From assembly GCF_020179385.1 (NCBI RefSeq), contig NZ_JAIBLJ010000001.1, positions 124,001-188,000 of the forward strand: DNA of 64,000 nt, given 5' to 3'. This stretch comes from Alkalihalobacillus sp. YIM B00296. Lineage in GTDB: Bacteria > Bacillota > Bacilli > Bacillales > Fictibacillaceae. The notes under the pieces are model-generated. The model ran no database searches. It was not told the origin of the DNA and saw nothing but the letters and a program-made list of their open reading frames with translations. The translations under genes and the position numbers were made by a program. This document shows positions 44,615-53,054 of this stretch, piece after piece. Within the stretch, counting starts at the first letter, position 1, and each line of letters begins with the position of its first letter.

Positions 44615-45574
44615 TTAAACGACTTTAGCAGTCTTTCCAGTGGCCGCTTTTTCATAACGTCCATCTCGTTCAAGCATCTCATTGAATGATGCGATGGCTA
44701 CCTCGGTCTGTTTATCAGTCGGTTCCTTAGTGGTCAATAGCTGGAGCCATAGGCCAGGATAACCAAGGTAACGTAGTACAGGGATGTTTCTCAATTTATT
44801 TGTACCTTGAAGCACTTCATAAGAAACGCCTAATACAATTGGAATCAGTGACACCCTAGAAATCAACCGCAGCCATAATGGTTCTGATGGTACAAATAAA
44901 TAAATGAAGACCCCGATCGCTACGGTGAACAATATGAAACTGCTGCCGCATCGATAGTGTAATCTCGATTGCGCTTGCACATTTTCGACTGTCAAAGGCA
45001 ATTTGTTTTCATATGCGTTTATTACTTTATGTTCAGCACCATGATATTGGAATACCCTTTTAACTAATGGTGCCATCGATATGAAGTATAAATAAGAAAG
45101 CAATAAGATCAATTTAAGAAAACCTTCAATAATATTCTGTCCGACATGTCCTGAAAATATAGGTATCGGTCGAAATGCTTCAGCCGCAATAGCCGGGAGC
45201 AAAGTGAACAAAAATTTACCGAAAAGGAATGAGAGGACACCGATCAAGGCTGTTCCAAGAATCAAAGTCAATCTGGACGGTTTATTTTCAGCCAGGACCT
45301 GCTCATCATCCTCTGGTACGACATCGTATCGATCTGTAGAGAAATTCAAATGCTTCACACCGTTCGCGCTAGCTTCAATGATTGCCACAAACCCTCTGAT
45401 CAATGGTATTTTTTTTAGAGAGTTAAGAACGGGGCGATGCTTCTTTTTAACTTCGAAGTACTCGATTGAGTCGTCTTTCCTCCGAATTGCTGTTACGTAT
45501 GTGTGTTTTCCAGCGAACATGACACCTTCCATTACGGCTTGGCCGCCATATGCTGGAGTTTTATGTTTAGACAT
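44615..45574 (-). CDS. yqhQ: YqhQ, DUF1385 membrane protein
   Basis: This encodes a 319-residue DUF1385 protein with the diagnostic N-terminus AYGGQAVMEGVMFAGKHTYVTAIRR and RGFVAIIEASANGVKHLNFS. Four or five membrane segments lie in the second half, and the family motif YHGAEHKVINAYE and RLHYRCGSSFILF are present. Function is unknown, though it is widespread in Firmicutes. Start ATG 45574 behind AGGTTGGTGG. It is divergent from yqhR. Confidence 0.87.
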   Translation of the reverse strand: MSKHKTPAYGGQAVMEGVMFAGKHTYVTAIRRKDDSIEYFEVKKKHRPVLNSLKKIPLIRGFVAIIEASANGVKHLNFSTDRYDVVPEDDEQVLAENKPSRLTLILGTALIGVLSFLFGKFLFTLLPAIAAEAFRPIPIFSGHVGQNIIEGFLKLILLLSYLYFISMAPLVKRVFQYHGAEHKVINAYENKLPLTVENVQAQSRLHYRCGSSFILFTVAIGVFIYLFVPSEPLWLRLISRVSLIPIVLGVSYEVLQGTNKLRNIPVLRYLGYPGLWLQLLTTKEPTDKQTEVAIASFNEMLERDGRYEKAATGKTAKVV

Positions 45575-45705
45575 ATATCCACCAACCTATCTATGCATTA
45601 CCATTCTAACTCTATTCTACATGATAGTCTGTGAAACCGCTATATGTGTGGACTCCTTGTTATTCAATTTTCAAATTTATCCAGGCTTATAACTTACTGG
45701 TAAAT

Positions 45706-45785
45706 GGAACATATTATCAGTAAGAGCCCGCTGAAAAAATTTTTATATAAGTAGGGTGGGCTTTGTTTTTTAGTATATATGTTCC
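45706..45785 (+). other. Structured intergenic region between yqhQ and yqhR
   Basis: GGAACATAT (45706-45714) can pair with ATATGTTCC (45777-45785) around an inner AGCCC (45725-45729) / GGGCT (45758-45762) stem, with a T-run after the inner stem. It could be a terminator-like leader or small RNA. The rest of 45575-45875 shows nothing else. Confidence 0.4.
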
Positions 45786-45875
45786 CTTTTCCATTTATTT
45801 AACACATTTAAACTGGATTTTTTCATTTGATTTTTCATCATGTTGTGACTGAAGGGTAACTTTGGAGGTGCAAGA

Positions 45876-46406
45876 ATGGAGTCTGAACGTAATGGTCAGG
45901 AAGAAACTGATCACAGAGAACCTTTAGAACAGAATCAAAAGGAAAAACAAGTTTCCTTTACTGGAAGGGTTTTGACCATCGGATTCATAGGTGGGTTATT
46001 CTGGAGTCTGATTGGTTATCTATTGTATCTATTGAACTTTACGAAAATAAAGCCTGCCCTGGTTTTAACCCCCTGGGTAGTTGCAGATTGGAAAGATCAA
46101 GCATTAGGGAATTGGATCGGGATTTTCGTTATCGCCTTTTTATCTATGTTAGTGGCGGTGGCGTATAAAATCCTGCTTGCAAAGTTCAAGCATATGATTA
46201 CGGGAGTGATTTATGGAATCATACTCTGGGGGATCGTCTTTTACTTATTACGGCCGATTTTTCCAGGTTTAGAGCCGATTCAGGAATTAGGGACGAATAC
46301 AGTGACGACCACTTTATGTTTATATGTGTTATATGGATTGTTTATCGGTTTCTCGATTTCATTCGAGTATGATGAGCTGACCAAAGCGCGGCAGGAAGGG
46401 CATTGA
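45876..46406 (+). CDS. yqhR: YqhR membrane protein
   Basis: This encodes a 176-residue protein with a charged N-terminus and four membrane segments (for example VLTIGFIGGLFWSLIGYLLYLL and WIGIFVIAFLSMLVAVAYKI). It matches YqhR by position and pattern. GGAGGTGCAAG precedes ATG 45876. Role unknown; in Bacillus it lies upstream of aroQ as here. Confidence 0.75.
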   Translation: MESERNGQEETDHREPLEQNQKEKQVSFTGRVLTIGFIGGLFWSLIGYLLYLLNFTKIKPALVLTPWVVADWKDQALGNWIGIFVIAFLSMLVAVAYKILLAKFKHMITGVIYGIILWGIVFYLLRPIFPGLEPIQELGTNTVTTTLCLYVLYGLFIGFSISFEYDELTKARQEGH

Positions 46407-46432
46407 ACTATTCAAAAACAATGACCTATGAT

Positions 46433-46462
46433 AGAATGTTCCATGGAACATTCTGTTTTTTT
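46433..46462 (+). terminator. Terminator after yqhR
   Basis: AGAATGTTCC-AT-GGAACATTCT is a perfect palindrome (46433-46454) followed by a T-run. Confidence 0.8.
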
Positions 46463-46501
46463 GTATATGCACTCCTATAAATAAAAGGGGAGAAGTACAT
46501 A

Positions 46502-46939
46502 ATGAAAATCATGGTATTGAATGGTCCAAACCTTAATCGGTTAGGTAAAAGAGAACCTGATATTTACGGACGCGAGACGTTGGAACAGATCATGGCCTCG
46601 CTCGAATCTGCTGCCAAGGATACCGGATGTGACATTGATGCTCGTCAATCCAATCATGAAGGTGATCTTATCGATTGGATCCATGAAGCTGGCGATCAAT
46701 ATACTGGATTAATTCTCAACGCGGGAGCATTCACACATTATAGCTATGCAATCAGGGATGCACTTGTAAGTATTGACATTCCTGCAATAGAAGTTCATTT
46801 ATCTAATATATATGCACGTGAATCGTTCAGACATACGTCTGTCATTTCAGAGGTTACGATCGGGCAGATCTCCGGTTTCGGCAGTATTGGGTATGAACTG
46901 GCTTTTAAAGGGCTGTTACACTATTTAAAGGGGGAATAA
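46502..46939 (+). CDS. aroQ: 3-dehydroquinate dehydratase, type II
   Basis: This encodes a 145-residue type II dehydroquinase that forms 3-dehydroshikimate in the chorismate pathway. The N-terminal NGPNLNRLGKREPDIYG has the active-site Arg and Tyr; SNHEGDLIDWIHEA, NAGAFTHYSYAIRDAL and EVHLSNIYARESFRHTS (catalytic His and substrate loop) follow. RBS AAAGGGGAG. papA starts two bases after its stop. Confidence 0.96.
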   Translation: MKIMVLNGPNLNRLGKREPDIYGRETLEQIMASLESAAKDTGCDIDARQSNHEGDLIDWIHEAGDQYTGLILNAGAFTHYSYAIRDALVSIDIPAIEVHLSNIYARESFRHTSVISEVTIGQISGFGSIGYELAFKGLLHYLKGE

Positions 46940-46941
46940 TA

Positions 46942-48009
46942 TTGAATCGAATTGAACGTTTAAGAGCATTGTTCAATGAATATGGAATTGACGGAATGTT
47001 AATCACAAGTGCAAGCAATCGTCGGTACATCAGCCAATTTACAGGTTCTTCAGGAGTTGTGCTCATTTCGGATCGAGAGGCGAAGTTGATCACGGACTTC
47101 CGTTACATCGATCAAGCAAATGTGCAAGCGAAGGGTTACGAAATCGTCAAACATACCGCTCTGATTCCTGATGAAGTCGCCATGCAAGCGAAGAAAATGG
47201 GAATATCAAAACTGGGATTCGAACAAGACCACCTTACATATGCGGCACATCAGACATATAGTGATAAGGTTGATTGCAGCTTCGTTGCTGTTTCAGGCAT
47301 GATTGAAAAGCTCCGTTTGATAAAAGATGAAGAGGAATTACAGATTTTAAAAGAAGCAGCCAATCTTGCTGACAAAACATTTGAACATATCTTGACATTC
47401 ATTAAACCTGGTATGCGAGAGATTGACGTTTCAAATGAGCTGGAATTTTTCATGAGGAAAAATGGTGCAACCTCATCTTCATTTGATATCATTGTAGCAT
47501 CCGGAGAACGTTCATCCCTGCCGCACGGTGTGGCAACGGAAAAGGTTATTGAAAAAGGTGATATGGTTACATTGGATTTCGGAGCGCTTTATAAAGGGTA
47601 CTGCTCAGATATTACACGTACCATCGCAGTCGGTGAACCGAGTGAAAAAATGAAGCAGATCCATCAAATTGTCCTTGACGCTCAGTTGAAAGGATTAGAA
47701 GGATTGAAACCGGGAATGACTGGTAAAGAAGCAGATGCATTGACAAGAGATTATATCAAGGAAAAAGGTTATGGTGAAAACTTTGGCCATTCAACTGGAC
47801 ATGGAATCGGTTTGGATGTCCATGAAGGTCCAGGTCTTTCCTTTAAAGTTGATACAGTTTTGGAGCCTGGCATGGTAGTAACGGTTGAACCGGGCATCTA
47901 TGTGTCCGGGCTGGGCGGTGTCCGAATTGAGGACGATGTCGTCATTACGGAAACAGGCTGTGAAAAATTATCAACCTCATCAAAAGAATTATTCATCATT
48001 GGTGAGTAA
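46942..48009 (+). CDS. papA: Xaa-Pro aminopeptidase family protein (YqhT/PapA)
   Basis: This encodes a 355-residue M24 (pita-bread) metallopeptidase. The N-terminal creatinase-like domain has [13 protein letters not shown]. The catalytic domain shows the dinuclear metal ligands: Asp in [18 protein letters not shown], His in [14 protein letters not shown] and Glu in [10 protein letters not shown] and GGVRIEDD. Start TTG 46942 behind GGGGAATA. Located between aroQ and efp as in other Bacillus, and probably cleaves X-Pro peptides. Confidence 0.93.
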   Translation: MNRIERLRALFNEYGIDGMLITSASNRRYISQFTGSSGVVLISDREAKLITDFRYIDQANVQAKGYEIVKHTALIPDEVAMQAKKMGISKLGFEQDHLTYAAHQTYSDKVDCSFVAVSGMIEKLRLIKDEEELQILKEAANLADKTFEHILTFIKPGMREIDVSNELEFFMRKNGATSSSFDIIVASGERSSLPHGVATEKVIEKGDMVTLDFGALYKGYCSDITRTIAVGEPSEKMKQIHQIVLDAQLKGLEGLKPGMTGKEADALTRDYIKEKGYGENFGHSTGHGIGLDVHEGPGLSFKVDTVLEPGMVVTVEPGIYVSGLGGVRIEDDVVITETGCEKLSTSSKELFIIGE

Positions 48010-48026
48010 AAACAGGAGGAAACAAT

Positions 48027-48584
48027 ATGATTTCAGTCAACGATTTTAAAACAGGATTAACAATAGAGGTAGACGGAGGGATCTGGACAGTCCTTGACTT
48101 CCAACATGTAAAACCTGGTAAAGGGGCTGCTTTCGTACGTTCAAAACTTCGCAACCTGCGTACTGGGGCAATCCAGGAGAAAACTTTCCGTGGTGGAGAA
48201 AAAGTAGCGAAGGCACACATCGACAACCGCCGTATGCAATATCTTTATTCCTCAGGTGATGTGCATACGTTCATGGATAACGAAACGTACGAGCAGCTTG
48301 AACTTCAAACAGCCCAAATTGAAGAAGAGCTAAAGTACCTTCTTGAAAACATGACAGTACAGGTACAAATGTATCAAGGAGAGACAATCGGTGTTGAACT
48401 GCCGAACACTGTAGAACTTGAAGTGACAGAAACTGAACCTGGCATTAAAGGAGATACGGCATCTGGTGGTACGAAGCCTGCTACTCTTCAAACCGGCCTA
48501 ACTGTTCAAGTCCCTTTTTTCATCAACGAAGGAGACGTACTGATCATCGACACCCGTTCTGGAGAATATGTGTCTAGAGCATGA
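48027..48584 (+). CDS. efp: Elongation factor P
   Basis: This encodes a 185-residue EF-P that relieves ribosome stalling at polyproline. Domain I carries Lys32 at the tip of [20 protein letters not shown], the residue modified in B. subtilis. Domains II and III follow, with the C-terminal [17 protein letters not shown] signature. RBS AGGAGG. A strong terminator closes the aroQ-papA-efp operon. Confidence 0.97.
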   Translation: MISVNDFKTGLTIEVDGGIWTVLDFQHVKPGKGAAFVRSKLRNLRTGAIQEKTFRGGEKVAKAHIDNRRMQYLYSSGDVHTFMDNETYEQLELQTAQIEEELKYLLENMTVQVQMYQGETIGVELPNTVELEVTETEPGIKGDTASGGTKPATLQTGLTVQVPFFINEGDVLIIDTRSGEYVSRA

Positions 48585-48598
48585 TTTATATAATATCG

Positions 48599-48647
48599 AA
48601 AAGACAGACCCGTACCAATCTTGGTTCGGGTCTGTCTTTTTTTAAAA
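48599..48647 (+). terminator. Terminator after efp
   Basis: AAAAGACAGACCCG (48599-48612) pairs perfectly with CGGGTCTGTCTTTT (48627-48640), T-run continues. Confidence 0.92.
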
Positions 48648-48682
48648 GATAAGAAAGTATAAAAATTTTGTTTCGATGAAGT

Positions 48683-49203
48683 GGTCTAGCTCTAACGCCC
48701 AACCACTTGGATCACTTCAGTCCTCCTGCGGCGGTCGACACATTGATTTAGTTCGGAGTGTTTACCTACGCAGAACCGAACTTTGTTTGGTTCGAGCCTC
48801 CTCGTCGGACTTCCAGCGACCTTCGTGGCTGATCAGAGCATTTGTGCTTTTCTTGATGTCTAGCTCTAACGCCCAACCACTTGGATCACTTCTGTCCTCC
48901 TGCGGCGGTCGACACATTGATTTAGTTCGGAGTGTTTACCTACGCAGAACCGAACTTTGTTTGGTTCGAGCCTCCTCGTCAGACTTCCAGCGACCTTCGT
49001 GGCTGATCAGAGCATTTGTGCTTTTCTTGATGTCTAGCTCCAACGCCCAACCACTTGGATCACTTCAGTCCTCCTGTGGCGGCAACACATTGATTTAGGT
49101 CGAAGTGTTTACCCACGCAGAACCGAACTTTGTTTGGTTCGAGCCTCCTCGTCGGACCTCCAGCGTCCTTCGTGGCTGGTCAGGGCGTTTGCGCTTTTCT
49201 TGT
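48683..49203 (+). repeat. Dispersed Bacillaceae intergenic repeat, locus 4: three tandem 174-bp copies
   Basis: Units start TCTAGCTC at 48685, 48859 and 49033, exactly 174 bp apart, and are nearly identical. Each ends with a TTTGTGCTTTTCTTG-type segment. This form carries an extra block (GACACATTGATTTAGTTCGG to GGTTCGAG) with internal inverted repeats GTTCGG/CCGAAC, compared with the short form at 31683. The region has no credible gene. Confidence 0.93.
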
Positions 49204-49374
49204 GCAATTTTATAATTCTGTTACATAATTTTAAAAATTCCTATAAAGATCATGATAAACAAGGAAATGATCTTGTGTATGCTCTCAGCTTATATTTCCC
49301 CATATAAAAAGATCCAGTTCACTAGTCTACTTTTATACTTCAGAACATAGGTTGTACAAAAAGTGGAGGAAGTT

Positions 49375-49656
49375 ATGAAGTATCTCATTGATCATTTTGA
49401 CCCTACTGTAATTAATATGGCTGGTTTGAGACTATTGTCTGCCACCTTCGAACTTACGGCTGTTTTCCTGATGATCCATTTCAATTCAATACAGAAAGCG
49501 GTCCTGATAAATGCCTCTTTGGCCTTTGTGGGCCCTGTGATCTTCATTTTTACGATGGCGCTAGGTCTGATGGGACTCGCAGGGGATCTATCATTCAGTA
49601 AGTTAGCTCTCATTGGGATCGGTGTGCTCCTAATTTTAATAGGAATTTTGAAATGA
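49375..49656 (+). CDS. yqhV: YqhV (DUF2619) membrane protein
   Basis: This encodes a 93-residue protein with three hydrophobic segments. The N-terminal DHFDPTVINMAGLRLLSATFELTAVFLM matches YqhV, found just upstream of spoIIIAA in Bacillus. ATG 49375 has GGAGG five bases upstream; a GTG at 49363 is inside the RBS. Function unknown; co-occurrence suggests a link to sporulation. Confidence 0.8.
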   Translation: MKYLIDHFDPTVINMAGLRLLSATFELTAVFLMIHFNSIQKAVLINASLAFVGPVIFIFTMALGLMGLAGDLSFSKLALIGIGVLLILIGILK

Positions 49657-49676
49657 GTGTTCTGCATTTACCAGTG

Positions 49677-49705
49677 TCATAAAAGAGCTTGTTCAGCCAT
49701 ACATT
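49677..49705 (+). promoter_or_regulatory. Sigma-E type promoter of the spoIIIA operon
   Basis: TCATAAA (49677-49683), 14 bp, CATACATT (49698-49705): the -10 matches the sigma-E consensus CATACANT fully, and spoIIIA is a known sigma-E (mother cell) operon. An inverted repeat GCTTGTTC / GAACAAGC (49687-49694 / 49707-49714) places the -10 element in its loop. Confidence 0.82.
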
Positions 49706-49740
49706 GAGAACAAGCCCATATAAAGAAATGGGGATGTACC

Positions 49741-50688
49741 ATGGAAGAAATTCTTGATATGCTGCCAGATTCATTAAGGGATCTCCTATGTTCTCCGATC
49801 AAAAATCCAGAGGAGTCAGTTGAGGAAGTGAGAGTTCGGATCAACCGACCGCTTGAGATTATTTGTGGGGGGAAACCGGTATATCCGAAAACAAGACTAG
49901 GGGATCCGTATATTGTTACATTTCAAGATGGAATCCAACTCATGAACAAGTTGAGCCAATTTTCTTTATATGCCTTTGAAGAAGAACTGAAAAGGGGTTA
50001 TATCACGATAAAAGGCGGCCATCGTGTTGGTCTTGCCGGCAAGGTCATTACAGAAAAAGGACAAGTCAAAGCTATTAAAGACGTCAGTTCTTTCAATATC
50101 CGGGTTGCTCGGCAAAAAATAGGGATTGCAGAGCCGGTCGCACCTTTTCTTTTCAGAAAAAGGTGGTTGAATACCTTGATCATCGGACCGCCGCAATCTG
50201 GTAAAACAACGCTTTTGAGGGACTTGGCCAGAGTTGCAAGCACAGGTATGCCAAAACGGAACATTCCAACATCAAAAGTTGGGATCGTGGATGAGCGTTC
50301 TGAAATAGCTGGCTGCATCAAGGGTGTTCCGCAACATGACTTTGGATCGAGGATCGATGTGCTTGATTCGTGTCCGAAGGCAGAAGGGGTCATGATGATG
50401 ATCAGAAGCCTCAGTCCTGAAGTCATCATCGTTGATGAGATTGGCAGGCAGGAAGATTCTGAAGCCATTTTAGAAGCTATGAATGCAGGGGTGCAGATGA
50501 TCATGACAGCACATGGATACAGTATCGAAGATGTCTTGAAACGACCTACGATCAACACGCTGTTACACATTCAATTGTTCGACCGTTTTATAGAAATGTC
50601 TCAAACCAATAGCCCAAGTCGAATCAAACGAGTCTTAGATAGTAGATTCAAGGTGATCAACTATGAACAGGAACGAACCGCTACATGA
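49741..50688 (+). CDS. spoIIIAA: Stage III sporulation protein AA (secretion-type ATPase)
   Basis: This encodes a 315-residue AAA ATPase of the SpoIIIA-SpoIIQ feeding channel between mother cell and forespore. Walker A is GPPQSGKTTLLRD, Walker B VIIVDEIG, and VDERSEIAG is conserved. RBS GGGGATG. Its stop overlaps the ATG of spoIIIAB by four bases. Confidence 0.95.
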   Translation: MEEILDMLPDSLRDLLCSPIKNPEESVEEVRVRINRPLEIICGGKPVYPKTRLGDPYIVTFQDGIQLMNKLSQFSLYAFEEELKRGYITIKGGHRVGLAGKVITEKGQVKAIKDVSSFNIRVARQKIGIAEPVAPFLFRKRWLNTLIIGPPQSGKTTLLRDLARVASTGMPKRNIPTSKVGIVDERSEIAGCIKGVPQHDFGSRIDVLDSCPKAEGVMMMIRSLSPEVIIVDEIGRQEDSEAILEAMNAGVQMIMTAHGYSIEDVLKRPTINTLLHIQLFDRFIEMSQTNSPSRIKRVLDSRFKVINYEQERTAT

Positions 50689-51197
50689 ATGTGATTGGAG
50701 CTGTCTGTATCATTCTGGCAACCACTTGGGCAGGATTCGAATGGGCTAAGCGTCTCCAAGAGCGACCGAAACAATTGAGACAATTGAAGGTTGCTCTTCA
50801 ATCACTTGAAGCTGAGATCGTTTATGGATTGACTCCCATCTATGAAGCAAGCATGAATCTTTCCAAACAAATGAAAGCACCGCTCTCCCTTTTCTTTGAA
50901 GAAGTAGCCGGCCGTTTGTATACGGGAAGGTGCACTGTTCAAGAAGCATGGGAGGAGAGCCTTGAAATCATAAAAAAGCATACTGCCTTCCAAAAAGGTG
51001 AAATAGAAGTTTTGAAGCAGTTTGGAGCCACATTAGGCCGGCATGACCGCGATCATCAACAGAAGCAGATCCGGCTTACGATCGTACATCTTGAGCGGGA
51101 AGAGAAAGAAGCTGAGGATATACAGCGCCGCTATGAAAATATGGTCAAGAGTCTTGGGGTTTTAGTAGGGTTATTGATTGTCATTTTGCTGATTTAG
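50685..51197 (+). CDS. spoIIIAB: Stage III sporulation protein AB
   Basis: This encodes a 170-residue protein with an N-terminal and a C-terminal membrane helix and a cytosolic helical domain (GAVCIILATTWAGFEWAKRLQERPKQLRQLK), resembling GspF-like components. It belongs to the SpoIIIA channel and is translationally coupled to spoIIIAA. Confidence 0.94.
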   Translation: MNVIGAVCIILATTWAGFEWAKRLQERPKQLRQLKVALQSLEAEIVYGLTPIYEASMNLSKQMKAPLSLFFEEVAGRLYTGRCTVQEAWEESLEIIKKHTAFQKGEIEVLKQFGATLGRHDRDHQQKQIRLTIVHLEREEKEAEDIQRRYENMVKSLGVLVGLLIVILLI

Positions 51198-51216
51198 CTA
51201 GAGAGGAGAAAGCAGG

Positions 51217-51423
51217 ATGCCTTACGATGTTAATACTATTTTTCAAATTGCTGGGATAGGTATTGTGATCGCCATGTTACATACCGTGTTGAAACAGATG
51301 GGAAAAGAAGACATTGCCCACTGGATTACATTGATAGGATTTGTTCTTGTCCTCTTTATCGTCATTACATTGTTAGACGATCTGTTCCAACAAATAAGAG
51401 GTGTGTTCCTCTTCCAGGGATGA
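51217..51423 (+). CDS. spoIIIAC: Stage III sporulation protein AC
   Basis: This encodes a 68-residue protein of two membrane helices, IFQIAGIGIVIAMLHTVLKQMGKEDIAHWITLIGFVLVLFIV. RBS AGAGAGGAG. Typical SpoIIIAC length; related in fold to SpoIIIAD. Confidence 0.94.
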   Translation: MPYDVNTIFQIAGIGIVIAMLHTVLKQMGKEDIAHWITLIGFVLVLFIVITLLDDLFQQIRGVFLFQG

Positions 51424-51436
51424 GGAGGGGTTTCCA

Positions 51437-51826
51437 ATTGAGATCATCCAGATTGTAGGGTTCTGCTTGATCGCTACATTTCTCACGATTGTCATTAAGG
51501 AACAGAAGCCTGCTTTTTCTTTCCTCGTGATTCTTTTTGCCGGTGCGGCTGTTTTCTTGTTTTTAATAGGAAAAATACAAGCTGTGATCCTGATGTTGGA
51601 GCGTCTTGCAACCAACGCCAATCTGAACATGGTGTATGTCGAAACGATTTTGAAGATCATCGGTATTGCCTATATCGCTGAATTTGGAGCTCAGATCACT
51701 CGGGACGCGGGTCAAGGATCGATTGCTGCGAAAATTGAATTGGCTGGTAAGGTCCTGATTCTTGTAATGGCGATCCCGATCCTTACTGTTTTGATAGAAA
51801 CGATTATCGAGTTCCTACCAAGTTAG
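51437..51826 (+). CDS. spoIIIAD: Stage III sporulation protein AD (probable ATT start)
   Basis: This encodes a 129-residue membrane protein, EIIQIVGFCLIATFLTIVIKEQKPAFSF, with NMVYVETILKIIGIAYIAEFGAQITRDAGQGSIAAKIELAGK in the middle. No ATG/GTG/TTG lies in frame near the expected N-terminus. ATT 51437 is placed six bases after GAGGAGGGG and gives the normal N-terminus. The only other start, GTG 51401, would overlap spoIIIAC by 23 bases and add an untypical segment. The gene is certain; the start is an inference. Confidence 0.9.
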   Translation: MEIIQIVGFCLIATFLTIVIKEQKPAFSFLVILFAGAAVFLFLIGKIQAVILMLERLATNANLNMVYVETILKIIGIAYIAEFGAQITRDAGQGSIAAKIELAGKVLILVMAIPILTVLIETIIEFLPS

Positions 51827-51837
51827 GAGTGAATGAC

Positions 51838-53037
51838 ATGCCAATAAACTCAAAGATAAAAGTAGTGTTCGGGATCGTTATGGCTGTCATTTTTTTTATA
51901 TATGCAGGACAACCTTTCAATCATGCAAATGCGCAAACGGGTGATAAAGAACAGATCAAAATGAGTTTGAAGGTGGAAGACGAACATCTCGATGATATTC
52001 GTGAATACTGGAACAAAATCAGAAGTGAATATGGCGGGTTTTTACCGGAAAGCCAAAAGGGCAGTATTCTAGAGTTTATCCAAAGCGATCAAGATTTTTC
52101 ATTGAAAGAATGGGCGATTGGTCTTCTTAAATATCTATTTCATGAAATCCTGACAAATGGGAAACTTCTAGGGATGTTGATCATGTTGACGGTTTTCAGC
52201 ATGCTCCTTCAGACGATGCAGAACGCCTTTGAAAACCAGGCTGTAAGTAAAGTCGCTTATGGGATTGTTTACATGGTGTTGATCGTCATTGCACTTAATA
52301 GCTTTCATGTTGCAGCTGACTATACCATTGATGCGATCAAAAACATGAATTCCTTCATCATCGCACTTATTCCTTTATTACTGGCTTTGATGGCAACAAC
52401 AGGAAGTATTGCATCGGTCGCTTTTTTCCATCCCTTCATCATTTTCCTTGTGAATACGAGCGGGTTGTTGATCCAGCATTTCGTCCTCCCTCTCCTGCTC
52501 CTTTCAGCATTGCTCAGTATCGTTAGTACTCTGACCGATCATTATAAAGTGACCCAGCTCGCTAATTTGTTACGCGGTATAGCGATAGGTACCATGCTTG
52601 TGTTTTTTACTGTTTTTTTAGGAGTCATAAGTGTACAGGGGGCAACTGCTGCGGTTGCCGACGGAGTGGCGATCCGGACCGCTAAATTCATAACTGGGAA
52701 CTTCATCCCTGTCATCGGTCGGATGTTCACGGACGCCACAGACACCGTCTTAAGCGCGTCGTTATTATTGAAAAACACGATCGGAATTGCAGGAGTCGTC
52801 ATTTTGATCCTGCTTTGTGCGTTTCCTGCGCTGAAAATCCTATCTCTCGTATTGATCTACCAAATTGCCGCTGCGGTTTTACAACCGTTGGGTGGTGGCC
52901 CGATCATCCAATGTTTAACGATCATCAGCAAGAATGTCATGTTCATTTTTGCAGCGCTGTCCATCGTTTGTTTCATGTTTTTCCTGGCGGTAACGATGAT
53001 GATTGCAGCTGGAAATCTCACACTGATGATGAGGTGA
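51838..53037 (+). CDS. spoIIIAE: Stage III sporulation protein AE
   Basis: This encodes a ~399-residue membrane protein with an N-terminal signal-like helix (VVFGIVMAVIFFIYAGQPFNHANA), an extracytoplasmic stretch and about seven membrane helices (for example GKLLGMLIMLTVFSMLLQTMQNAFENQ). Largest membrane component of the SpoIIIA channel. ATG 51838 is preferred with AGGAG upstream; GTG 51829 is possible. Confidence 0.95.
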   Translation: MPINSKIKVVFGIVMAVIFFIYAGQPFNHANAQTGDKEQIKMSLKVEDEHLDDIREYWNKIRSEYGGFLPESQKGSILEFIQSDQDFSLKEWAIGLLKYLFHEILTNGKLLGMLIMLTVFSMLLQTMQNAFENQAVSKVAYGIVYMVLIVIALNSFHVAADYTIDAIKNMNSFIIALIPLLLALMATTGSIASVAFFHPFIIFLVNTSGLLIQHFVLPLLLLSALLSIVSTLTDHYKVTQLANLLRGIAIGTMLVFFTVFLGVISVQGATAAVADGVAIRTAKFITGNFIPVIGRMFTDATDTVLSASLLLKNTIGIAGVVILILLCAFPALKILSLVLIYQIAAAVLQPLGGGPIIQCLTIISKNVMFIFAALSIVCFMFFLAVTMMIAAGNLTLMMR

Positions 53038-53054
53038 GCGGAGGAGGAATCCAA

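Noticed and set aside
48676-49098. 140-codon frame with repeated sequence
   Set aside because: It is a read-through of the three tandem 174-bp intergenic repeats; 174 is a multiple of three, so the frame stays open by chance.
48683-49203. CRISPR-like array
   Set aside because: Units are contiguous 174-bp copies without unique spacers, and no cas genes are near.
52815-53054. N-terminal extension of spoIIIAF
   Set aside because: It lies in another frame of spoIIIAE; GTG 53055 with a strong RBS gives the normal SpoIIIAF start.
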